Shown here piece by piece: positions 7,125-13,873 of a stretch of 24,236 bases of DNA. Location of the stretch: NCBI GenBank assembly GCA_035315065.1, contig DATFYM010000202.1, positions 1 to 24,236 on the forward strand, written 5' to 3'. Within the stretch, counting starts at the first letter, position 1; the number at the start of each line of letters is the position of its first letter. This DNA comes from DATFYM01 sp035315065. GTDB taxonomy: Bacteria; Acidobacteriota; Terriglobia; UBA7540. Position numbers and translations under genes: made by a program. The notes under the pieces were generated by a model. That model searched no databases, had not been told where the DNA came from, and saw nothing but the letters and a program-made list of their open reading frames with translations.

Positions 7125-7315
7125 TGAGAAGTTCTCCCAACCGTTCTCTTAACCACATACCATTCCCACTCATAACTGCCCGACGTGGCTTTTGCCTTTT
7201 CGAGTAGGTCTAATGCGGCCGCATTGTGCAGATCACTTTCGTTGAAGGTCATCATCGGAGTATCGGTGTACGGTGCACCGGGGTGCCGCAGCATGACGGT
7301 TCCTTGCACAACCAA
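7121..7315 (-). pseudogene. Out-of-frame C-terminal part of the secreted repeat protein
   Basis: This frame (VVQGTVMLRHPGAPYTDTP, then NESDLHNAAALDLLEKAKA and YEWEWYVVK) has better-looking protein character than the cysteine-rich tail read in the upstream gene's own frame. It begins at a TTG with no ribosome site and overlaps the upstream gene by 64 bp in another frame. The simplest reading is that it is the true C-terminus of the 7252-7971 gene, separated by a single-base slip near 7315-7325. It ends with a TGA overlapping the next ATG. An independent small gene is the alternative. Confidence 0.5.
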
Positions 7316-7971
7316 GAGACCACAGTTTCAGCGAGGTCAGGCACCCACTCCGAGCGTTGCCAATTCTTAAATCTCTGCTCGCTCGCCCTGAGTTTTTCAC
7401 AGAATGCACTTGCCTCTTGGTCGCCCGCAACGGCCTTCTCAAGCAACGTCGTCTCTCCCGCGTTGCGCCAGACCAACAACTGAGCTGACGCGTTGCGAAC
7501 CTCCTCCAGCTTGCCTCCCTCCAGCGCCGTAGCCGCCGCAGCACTTGCCGCACGCAGGGACCCAAGCAGATTGTCATCCGCACCAGCTATGCGCAAAGTT
7601 TCGAGATATTGTTCGTCGGCCTCGAAATCGATACCGCGTCGCTTCACCAGTGCTGCCGCCCGCTCATTCGGCACGCCCCCCACCACGAGCTTTCCCACTT
7701 GTTCCTTTGTCAAGGGTTTCGGCTTGTCACGCAATGCCTGTATGATGGCCTCTTGTGCACCCGCCTTACGCAGGGCACCTAAGTAGTCCTCAGTCGGTTC
7801 GAAGTCAATGCCCAGGTCCTTAATCTTCTTTACGAGTTCGGCACTGTCCATCCCGAACTTTACCAAATCCATGACTTGGCTCTTGGTGAGAGGCTGGCTC
7901 GCTTGCTGCGGCAATGCAGCGGACACAGCGACGGCAAGGAGCATCACGGCAATGAGCATTCGGGGTTTCAT
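7252..7971 (-). CDS. Secreted protein with two tandem helical repeats
   Basis: The 239-residue product begins with a signal peptide (MKPRMLIAVMLLAVAVSAAL, then PQQ) and acts outside the cytoplasm. Two homologous repeats of about 55-60 residues follow: LTKSQVMDLVKFGMDSAEL ... IDFEPTEDYLGALRKAG and LTKEQVGKLVVGGVPNERA ... IDFEADEQYLETLRIAG. I associate this repeat with secreted proteins of Acidobacteriota; no biochemical function is known to me. A third, helical region (about 125-215) is rich in Ala/Glu/Lys. An upstream in-frame ATG (8004) is possible, but 7971 has gaggcgcttg before it and starts the signal peptide. The last 20 residues (WLCKEPSCCG...) look out of frame; see 7121-7315. The 283 bp from 8005 to 8287 hold divergent promoters. 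Confidence 0.72.
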   Translation of the reverse strand: MKPRMLIAVMLLAVAVSAALPQQASQPLTKSQVMDLVKFGMDSAELVKKIKDLGIDFEPTEDYLGALRKAGAQEAIIQALRDKPKPLTKEQVGKLVVGGVPNERAAALVKRRGIDFEADEQYLETLRIAGADDNLLGSLRAASAAAATALEGGKLEEVRNASAQLLVWRNAGETTLLEKAVAGDQEASAFCEKLRASEQRFKNWQRSEWVPDLAETVVSWLCKEPSCCGTPVHRTPILR

Positions 7972-8210
7972 CAAGCGCCTCGATAGGTACAATGCAACGT
8001 TCAACTTCGCGGGCCGTGCGAAGCTTAGTTGAGATGTATACGCTTTCTTTGCGGGAAAGGCAAGAGACCCGTATGGGACATATGGGAAAGCTCCGATCTC
8101 TCAATGTTGCCGGAGCCGCCCCGAACGCTTGCATGGTGCGGCGCCGCAGGTGGTGACCGCGGGGCCACGGATAAGCTAGAATACACAGTCTACACTCCTG
8201 TTTTTTATCC

Positions 8211-8239
8211 TTGACTTTTGTATTACCTCGCTCTATACT
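8211..8239 (+). promoter_or_regulatory. Strong sigma-70-type promoter
   Basis: TTGACT at 8211-8216 and TATACT at 8234-8239 are separated by exactly 17 bp in a locally AT-rich stretch. It points at the hypothetical gene starting at 8288, leaving a leader of about 40-45 bases with a Shine-Dalgarno gagggg near 8273-8278. Confidence 0.65.
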
Positions 8240-8287
8240 TAATCGATTCGATAGCCTGGACGCAGGGCTTCTGAGGGGTGAACAACG

Positions 8288-9106
8288 ATGGTCGATGGTT
8301 CCGAACAATCTTCTTTTCCCAATCCTGCCCGCTTCGGACCGGCCGAAGACACCGGCCCGTTCCAAACTCCTGAGGGTCGGGCCCCTGCGGATCGCGTCGA
8401 GGGACCGGATGAGCTTCGCGCCCGGCGCCTGCGCGCTATGGGATACAGACGCGCTTCAGGATACAAAGGACAGACCGGCCCACGCAGCACACGGGGCAAG
8501 CGCCGGTCGTCCCTCAATCGCGTAACCCGTGGCCTCTTGCCCTTCTGGGTTGCCAAGGATCTTCGGGCGCGAGGCGAGAGCCCGGAGGAGTTTCGCCGCT
8601 TGCATCGCGATCTGATCGGCTGGCTGGGTCCTGATGGCGCTCGCGACCGGGTGCTGGTGGAGACGTTGGCTGAGGCGTGGTGGGAAAAGATCCGACGGCG
8701 GCGGAACTGGGTGGGCGCGGGAACCTGTGATTGCAAGGAAATCGACGCCCACATCGACGAACTCTTGCGGCGGTTCGTCTGGGCGCAGCGCGTGGAGCAT
8801 CGCCAGTGGCGGTACCGGCTAGAGTCGGTGCTGGGCAGCGGCCTTTACGGACCCGCGGTGGTGCGGGAGAGGATCGAAGCGCGCGTCCCTTTGCTCGGAG
8901 GTAAGGGCCCAGGGCTCACGAGGTCGACTCCCCGCCCGGGGCTACTGGATGTCATGCAGGAGTCTGATGAGGCGCTTGCCAGACTCAAGGCGCTGCTTTC
9001 CGTGATGTTCCCCGGAAGGAGCCAGGAGCCAGAAGACAGGAGTCAGGAGCCAGAAGTCAGAAGTCAGACCGCGCTCCTAGGAAAGAGAAGTGTATCATTT
9101 CGATAG
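8288..9106 (+). CDS. Hypothetical protein of a family often seen near mobile DNA
   Basis: A 272-residue, strongly basic protein. After a disordered N-terminus (about 1-60) comes TGPRSTRGKRRSSLNRVTRG, resembling the GPxTxxGKxRSxxNAxxHG opening of a widespread uncharacterised family. Next come helices RARGESPEEFRRLHRDLIGW and RVLVETLAEAWWEKIRRRR, and an RFVWAQRVEHRQWRYR segment. I know this family only as hypothetical proteins with helical cores. The usual His of the opening motif is Arg here. A clear promoter (8211-8239) and ribosome site precede the ATG. The C-terminus (from about residue 244: GRSQEPEDRSQEPEVRSQ) is translated from a heptamer array at 9018-9066 and is probably an add-on. Confidence 0.65.
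   Translation: MVDGSEQSSFPNPARFGPAEDTGPFQTPEGRAPADRVEGPDELRARRLRAMGYRRASGYKGQTGPRSTRGKRRSSLNRVTRGLLPFWVAKDLRARGESPEEFRRLHRDLIGWLGPDGARDRVLVETLAEAWWEKIRRRRNWVGAGTCDCKEIDAHIDELLRRFVWAQRVEHRQWRYRLESVLGSGLYGPAVVRERIEARVPLLGGKGPGLTRSTPRPGLLDVMQESDEALARLKALLSVMFPGRSQEPEDRSQEPEVRSQTALLGKRSVSFR
9018..9066. repeat. Heptamer array inside a gene, 7 units
   Basis: Seven uninterrupted 7-bp units: ggagcca twice, gaagaca, ggagtca, ggagcca, gaagtca twice. They encode the repetitive C-terminal residues of the 8288-9106 gene. One unit more or less would change the last codons and the stop. Confidence 0.88.
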
Positions 9107-9712
9107 AACCATAGGATAATTGATTGAAACCATGAGGTTTAAACGAAATACAACTCGTATCTCACGTGTTTTCTATAAGATGACCGATTTTCGGGCGAAC
9201 GAAATATTCAGCGTTGGGTCCTTTATTATCTTAGGGATAGGTGATGGTCGGCAGGAAAAACTCGCTCGCATCGAACCACTCTATCGCGAAATGATTGCCG
9301 CAGGTAGCGCGGGCGTCCCGCCCGCTGTAGCTGGAGCGTCTCGCTCCCGCGTCAGGCATCGAGGATTGAAGCCAATTCCGGCTGGGGACACGGGACGCAG
9401 GAGCCTGGAATTCGACGAGAACGAACAGAAGAAGTGTATCATTTCGAAACAAGCATAGGGTAATTAGTTGAAAGCATGAGGTTTAAACGAAATACAACTC
9501 GTATCTCACGTGTTTTCTATAAGATGACCGATTTTCGGGCGAACGAAATATTCAGCGTTGGGTCCTTTATTATGTTGGGGATAGATGATGGTTGGCAGGA
9601 AAAACTCGCTCACATCGACCGTCCTATAGCGAAATTGGTTGCCGCAGGTAGCGCGGGCGTCCCGCCGGCTGTGGCGGGAGCGTCTCGCTCCCGCGCCAGG
9701 CATCGAGAATTG
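9087..9712. repeat. Tandem direct repeat, about 285 bp copies with 344-bp period
   Basis: Copy 1 (about 9087-9370) and copy 2 (about 9431-9712) are nearly identical across gaagtgtatcatttcga, aggtttaaacgaaatacaac and atattcagcgttgggtcc, and differ by scattered substitutions. Both contain an ATG frame beginning MRFKRNTTRISRVFYK (ATG at 9132 and 9476). The copies change amino acids freely (ILGIGDGRQ against MLGIDDGWQ) and then read into a GC-rich repeat, so I do not call genes. Each copy ends with a REP-like block (gtagcgcgggcgtcccgcc, then ggagcgtctcgctcccgc). The first ~200 bp are much more AT-rich than the flanks. No terminal inverted repeats or transposase were found, and there is no supported gene from 9107 to 9874. 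Confidence 0.85.
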
Positions 9713-9796
9713 GGGTCGACCCGGATTGGAGACGCGGGATTACATCGCGCGGGCAGAGCCTGCCTTGAGCGAAGCGAAGGGATGCCCGGCGCACAT

Positions 9797-9817
9797 CGGG
9801 CGGGACGCCCGCGCTAC
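9797..9817. repeat. REP-like element, inverted copy
   Basis: The block cgggcgggacgcccgcgcta at 9797-9816 is the reverse complement of tagcgcgggcgtcccgcccg at 9305-9324; the second repeat copy (from 9650) differs only slightly. Copies 2 and 3 face each other over about 150 bp just downstream of the lactate permease stop, where a transcript could fold into a large stem. Confidence 0.75.
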
Positions 9818-9820
9818 CGA

Positions 9821-9869
9821 GCATTTCCAGTTTCGAGTTTCCAACATGCAGTTTCCAATTCCGAGTTTC
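9821..9869. repeat. Heptamer array after the lactate permease gene
   Basis: Seven imperfect 7-bp units (gcatttc, cagtttc, gagtttc, caacatg, cagtttc, caattcc, gagtttc), ending five bases beyond the permease stop codon (TGA on the minus strand, 9877-9875). No protein is supported here. Confidence 0.7.
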
Positions 9870-9874
9870 GACCC

Positions 9875-11707
9875 TCAAGGCGTCATCCACTTCAGCCAAT
9901 AGGCTTGGGCGAAGGCCAAGGCGCTGAGGCCCGCCGCCAGGAGGATGCTGTGCCAGAAGGTGGTGCGGAGCACCTCGCCTTCATGTCCCACCAGTCCCAC
10001 GGTGGTGACGCCCACCGCGATGTTCTGGGGCGAAATCATCTTGCCGGTGACCGCGCCGGAGGAGTTGGTGGCGGCGAGCAGAATCGGGTTCACGCCGATC
10101 TGGTGGGCGGCGGCCACTTGCAGATTGCCGAAGAGCAGATTGCTGGCCGTGTCGCTACCGCTCAAGAAGCAGGCGACCCAGCCCAGGAAGCCGCTCGCCA
10201 GCGGGAAGAGTGCTCCCAGGCCGGCCAGCGCCGCGCCCAATGTGTAGGCCATTCCAGAATAGTTGTAGAGGTAAGCCAGCGCAACAATCAGGCCCACCGT
10301 CAGGCCCGGCGTTTGAAGCTGGCGCAGCGTTTTCCACCCGGAGCGCAACCACACTCGGAGCGGGGTGAGAAAGGCGAGGGCGGTGAGCAGCGTGGCGACG
10401 AGGGCCCCTGTGCCCGCCGCCAACGGCTCGAACGAGTAAATCGCGGCGTAGGGTTTTTGATAGAGGCTGATGAACACCCGTTGGTGAAGCCCAGGGACCG
10501 CGACCGCCGTGCGGCCCACCTGAAAGAGCTTCAGGTAGGACCAGGCGATCATGGTGAAGGAAAGGATCACCCAAGGAGCCCAGGCGGCGACGACTTCGCG
10601 CCGGGTGAGGCGGTCGTCCGAGAGCTGGAAGCCGGGGGGACTCGGAGTTCGGGGTTCGGGGTTCGCAGAGGAAGACGGGATTCGGGATTCGGGCTTCGGG
10701 ATTGGCAGAGGAAAACCGTGGCCCGGGACGAGGGGCTCGGGACTCGCAGAGAACCGTCCGGCTGGCGTCTTCCTCCGCGAATCCCGAACCCCGAAACCCG
10801 AACCCCGGCCTTTGGTCTCATGGGATTTCCGCCAGTGCAGAAAAAGAGTAAGTGCCGCCATGGAGACGAGCGCGGCGATGACGTCGGCAACGTACGGTCC
10901 CCAGAAGTTCGAGACCAGAAACTGCGCCAGCGCGAAGCTTGCGCCCGCTACGACGGCGGACGGCCAGGCGGCGCGAAGTCCCTTGCGTCCCGCCACCACC
11001 AGCACGAGGTAACTCGGAAGCAGGAGTGAGAGGAAGGGCAATTGGCGGCCGACCATCGACGAGAGTTTGGCCAGGTCGAGACCTGTTACGCCTGCCAGAG
11101 CCACGATCGGAATGCCGAGCGCTCCGAATGCCACAGGCGTAGTGTTGGCGATCAGCGATACCGTGACGGCCTTCCTCGAACTGAAGCCGAGGCCGACGAG
11201 AAGGAACGCTGCCATGGCCACGGGCGTGCCGAATCCTGCGGTTCCCTCGATGAGGGCGCCAAAGCAGAAGGCTACCAGAATGGCCTGGGCGCAGGGGTCG
11301 CCGGAAGCGTGCTCGGCCATCCAGCGTCGTAACAAATCGAACTTGCCCGTGTCCACGGCGAGGTTGTAGAGCCACAGCGCGGCAAAGACGATCCACATGA
11401 TGGGCCACAGGGCGTAAACGAAACCGAATACCGCGCTGGCGAGGGCAAGTTGGGGGGGCATACGCCAGACGAGGGCGGCCAGAATGAAGGCACTGGCCAG
11501 ACCCCACGCCGCCGAAACGTAGCCCGGCTTGCGCAGCACTCCCATCAGAAGCAGGACAACGAAAAGGGGGATCGCCGCCGCCAGAGCGGACAAGGCGAGA
11601 GCATGGAGGGGATCGATGGGTTGGGGCCAGGCAAGAAACGATGAACGATGAATGATGAATGATGAACACGAAGACAAAAACATCCCCGTCGGCAGTGAGC
11701 TGCTCAT
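9875..11707 (-). CDS. lctP: L-lactate permease (LctP family) carrying a repeat-derived insert
   Basis: This inner-membrane symporter of the LctP family imports lactate or related 2-hydroxy acids with protons. Family features: PLHALALSALAAAIPLFVVL near the N-terminus, WPIMWIVFAALWLYN (101-115), the core FGALIEGTAGFGTPVAMAA (149-167), SLIANTTPVAFGALGIP (184-200), GSDTASNLLFGNLQ and NSSGAVTGKMISPQN near the C-terminus. The 610 residues are somewhat long for the family. Two oddities explain this. Residues 16-24 come from a heptamer array (11641-11668). Residues about 300-358 (starting GRGSGFGVRDSRRKTPAG) are an in-frame, proline-rich insertion translated from a heptamer element (10638-10805), in a loop before REVVAAWAPWVILS. 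The first ATG (11707) overlaps the stop of the broken gene upstream; no better start is visible. Transport by this copy is untested. Confidence 0.9.
   Translation of the reverse strand: MSSSLPTGMFLSSCSSFIIHRSSFLAWPQPIDPLHALALSALAAAIPLFVVLLLMGVLRKPGYVSAAWGLASAFILAALVWRMPPQLALASAVFGFVYALWPIMWIVFAALWLYNLAVDTGKFDLLRRWMAEHASGDPCAQAILVAFCFGALIEGTAGFGTPVAMAAFLLVGLGFSSRKAVTVSLIANTTPVAFGALGIPIVALAGVTGLDLAKLSSMVGRQLPFLSLLLPSYLVLVVAGRKGLRAAWPSAVVAGASFALAQFLVSNFWGPYVADVIAALVSMAALTLFLHWRKSHETKGRGSGFGVRDSRRKTPAGRFSASPEPLVPGHGFPLPIPKPESRIPSSSANPEPRTPSPPGFQLSDDRLTRREVVAAWAPWVILSFTMIAWSYLKLFQVGRTAVAVPGLHQRVFISLYQKPYAAIYSFEPLAAGTGALVATLLTALAFLTPLRVWLRSGWKTLRQLQTPGLTVGLIVALAYLYNYSGMAYTLGAALAGLGALFPLASGFLGWVACFLSGSDTASNLLFGNLQVAAAHQIGVNPILLAATNSSGAVTGKMISPQNIAVGVTTVGLVGHEGEVLRTTFWHSILLAAGLSALAFAQAYWLKWMTP
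10638..10805. repeat. Heptamer element inside the lactate permease gene
   Basis: Left arm: ggactcg, gagttcg, gggttcg, gggttcg (10638-10665), spacer cagaggaagacg, four more units (10678-10705), spacer cagaggaaaaccg. Right arm: cgaatcc, cgaaccc, cgaaacc, cgaaccc (10778-10805), preceded by cgtcttcctccg, the complement of the left spacer. The element is thus an inverted repeat with heptamer arms. It has no stop in the permease frame. The same arms and a gcagag spacer recur at 22511-22687. Confidence 0.88.
11641..11668. repeat. Heptamer array (atgaatg type) in the permease 5' end
   Basis: Four 7-bp units: atgaacg, atgaatg, atgaatg, atgaaca. Read on the minus strand they give the residues FIIHRSSF of the lactate permease N-terminus. 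The reverse-complement type of array lies at 12093-12147, on the far side of the four-helix-bundle pseudogene. Confidence 0.85.
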
Positions 11708-12065
11708 CTCGATCCTTTCGCCGTTTTGGCAGAAGACACGAAGATCGAAGTGAGTTCTTCTGCCTCCCTAAAAAGCTCACTCAGGCTCGCGAGTGGAACA
11801 ATTCCAGCTTCCACCAGCAGTTCCATCCAATAGACACTCTCTTCCAGTTCTTGCAGCGCTCACTCAATCTTACTGACAAACTCGGCTCCCGACCTTGCCC
11901 GGGTCGCCTCACGATGTGAGCGCCCACCGAAGTACCGCTCCGCAGCAACTGCCTGCCGATGATCTGAGCCGGGACGAGGCGGGGAAGGGAGGAGTAAAGG
12001 CGAATAACCCGCAAAGCAAACGGCTTTGTTCTTGCAGGCAAGTCAGGCTTGTTGTCCTTGCTCAT
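11704..12065 (-). pseudogene. Four-helix-bundle (23S rRNA intervening-sequence type) protein, broken
   Basis: Family members are about 120 residues and are found in 23S rRNA intervening sequences or as solitary genes; function unknown. From ATG 12065 the frame reads KPFALRVIRLYSSLP, then RQLLRSGTSVGAH. After that, homology continues in another frame: REATRARSGAEFVSKIE, an in-frame TGA (11862-11860), then ALQELEESVYWMELLVEAGI and EAEELTSIFVSSAKTAK, ending TGA at 11706-11704. Restoring one T (GCTCAC-T-ATCGTGAG, near 11914-11917) gives the usual AHYREA motif. The opal codon stands where Gly is typical. Two independent lesions make a true pseudogene likely. Its last stop overlaps the permease start (ATGA). 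Heptamer arrays of opposite orientation lie on both sides. Confidence 0.85.
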
Positions 12066-12092
12066 TGTTTGCCGGCCCGCCGGCGGTCTTCT

Positions 12093-12147
<55 letters not shown>

Positions 12148-12152
12148 GTTTC

Positions 12153-13745
12153 TTAGTGCACTCGCCGCTCTCGCCCGGCCCAGTACCTCTCGCGCAGGAC
12201 TTTCTTCAGAATCTTTCCCGTTCCGCCCTTGGGCAGGCTCTCCATGAATTCGACGGACTTGGGAACTTTGAATCCACCGAGATGCTGCCGGCACACTTCG
12301 AGGATGTCCTCTTCCGTTGCCGACTGGCCCTCACGCAGGACCACGAGGGCCCTTGGCACCTCGCCCCACTTGTCGTCGGGCACCGCGACCACCGCGCACT
12401 CGAGCACGGCGGGATGCTCGTAGACCACGCGCTCGATTTCGGCGGTGGCGACGTTTTCGCCGCCGCTCAGCACCATGTCCTTCACGCGGTCGACAATCAG
12501 GACGTAACCCTCGCTGTCGATAGTGGCAAGATCGCCCGTGTAGAACCAGTCGTCGCGGATAACGCGCGCCGTTTCTTCCGGCTGTCGCCAATAGCCGGCC
12601 ATCACCACGTCGCTCCTCACGATCACTTCGCCCACTTCGTGGCCGTCGGGCTTGACGTCGCGCCCCTCGGGGTCAACCACGCGGACCTCCGAGCCCGCCA
12701 TCACGAAACCGGCGGTGGCCTTGCGCCGCAGCTTGATCTCGTCGGGCTCGCCCGCCAGATGTTCCTTCAGGTGCGCGATGGTGATGACGGGCGACGTCTC
12801 GGTGAGTCCGTATCCGCCCCTGGCCACGCAGCCAGGGAGCTTTTCTTCCACCTGGCGAATCAGCGCCGTGTTGGTGGGCGCGCCACCCATCATGACTTCG
12901 CGCACGCTGGTGAGGTCGTAGCGGGCGAAGTCCGGGTGGTTGATCAGGGCGATCGCCATGGTGGGCACCAGGTGCAGGCGGGTGACGCGTTCGCGGTGGA
13001 CCAGTTCGAGGACGGTTTGGGGATCGAATTTCCGGATCATCACGTGGCGCCCGCCGCTGAGGGTCAGGATGTGCGGCGCGCCCCAACTGTTCACGTGGAA
13101 AAGGGGCACGGTGTAGACGTGGACCTCGTCGTCGCCGCCGCGCAGCCCAATTCCGGTGTAGAACGCGTGCAAGTAGAGGTTGCGGTGCGTGAGCATAACG
13201 CCCTTGGGGTGGGCCGTGGTGCCGCTGGTATAGAAGAGCTCAGCGACGGAGTTTTCGTCGATCGGGCGAAAGTCGATCTCGCTTGGCTCGGCGGCAGCGA
13301 CCAGTTCGTCGTAGGACTGGGCATGCGCCCATGCCGGCGCGTCGCCCCGCAGTCGAATGAAGTGTTCCACCGACTTCAGGTGCGGCCGCATGCCTTCAAT
13401 CAGGGGGATGAACTCCGCATCGAAAAACAGCAGGCGCGGCGCCGCATCGTTGAGGATGTAAGTCAGCTCTTGCGGACTCAGCCGGATGTTGAGCGGCAAG
13501 AGGATGGCGCCGATCTGCGGCACGCCATAGTAAGCCTCCAGCAAACGGTGACAGTTGAAGCTCAAGTAGGCCACGCGGTCTCCGGCGCGCAGGCCGAGCT
13601 TCCGCAGGGCGCCGGACAACCGGTCGCAACGCTCGTTGAATTCGCGATAGGTGAAACGCAGATCGTCGCAGACCACGCCGATTTTGTTGCCGAAAACTTG
13701 CGCCGCGTGGCGCTTGAGCCGAACGGGAGTGAGGGGAAGAATCAT
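12153..13745 (-). CDS. AMP-forming acyl-CoA synthetase (long/medium-chain fatty acid type)
   Basis: The 530-residue cytoplasmic enzyme activates a carboxylic acid with ATP and CoA through an acyl-AMP intermediate. ANL-superfamily motifs are all present: P-loop YTSGTTAHPKGV (172-183), PLFHVNSWG, MMGGAPTN, A5 motif GYGLTETSPV, A7 YTGDLA, hinge DRVKDMVLSGGENV and the catalytic-Lys region LPKGGTGKILKK near the C-terminus. Length and motifs fit FadD-like or 3-methylmercaptopropionyl-CoA-ligase-like enzymes; the exact acid is not readable from sequence. The ATG at 13745 has ggagg ten bases upstream. It lies between a broken four-helix-bundle gene and an aminotransferase gene, each separated by heptamer arrays, so a shared operon is uncertain. 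Confidence 0.95.
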   Translation of the reverse strand: MILPLTPVRLKRHAAQVFGNKIGVVCDDLRFTYREFNERCDRLSGALRKLGLRAGDRVAYLSFNCHRLLEAYYGVPQIGAILLPLNIRLSPQELTYILNDAAPRLLFFDAEFIPLIEGMRPHLKSVEHFIRLRGDAPAWAHAQSYDELVAAAEPSEIDFRPIDENSVAELFYTSGTTAHPKGVMLTHRNLYLHAFYTGIGLRGGDDEVHVYTVPLFHVNSWGAPHILTLSGGRHVMIRKFDPQTVLELVHRERVTRLHLVPTMAIALINHPDFARYDLTSVREVMMGGAPTNTALIRQVEEKLPGCVARGGYGLTETSPVITIAHLKEHLAGEPDEIKLRRKATAGFVMAGSEVRVVDPEGRDVKPDGHEVGEVIVRSDVVMAGYWRQPEETARVIRDDWFYTGDLATIDSEGYVLIVDRVKDMVLSGGENVATAEIERVVYEHPAVLECAVVAVPDDKWGEVPRALVVLREGQSATEEDILEVCRQHLGGFKVPKSVEFMESLPKGGTGKILKKVLRERYWAGRERRVH

Positions 13746-13761
13746 CGGTTGTGCCTCCGGT

Positions 13762-13869
13762 CAGTTATCAGTTTTCAGTCGTCAGCTTTCAGTTCAAAAG
13801 CGGTGGGAGTGGCAACCGATCTCAGTCCGGCTGTTCTCACTGAGAACCGAGAACTGAAAACCGAGAACT
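13762..13869. repeat. Inverted pair of heptamer arrays between two genes
   Basis: Left arm 13762-13796: cagttat, cagtttt, cagtcgt, cagcttt, cagttca. Right arm 13842-13869: gagaacc, gagaact, gaaaacc, gagaact. The arms are roughly complementary (cagttttcagt against actgaaaacc) around a 45-bp unique spacer. The right arm ends four bases from the aminotransferase stop codon (minus strand). Confidence 0.82.
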
Positions 13870-13873
13870 GCCC

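Noticed and set aside
9120..9458. 112-codon frame in the first direct repeat copy as a gene
   Set aside because: It reads into a REP-like block and the two copies differ by free amino-acid changes; treated as repeat DNA.
9476..11029. 517-codon plus-strand frame from the second direct repeat into the permease antisense
   Set aside because: Beyond the repeat it is the mirror of the LctP gene and shows only low-complexity Arg/Gly/His composition.
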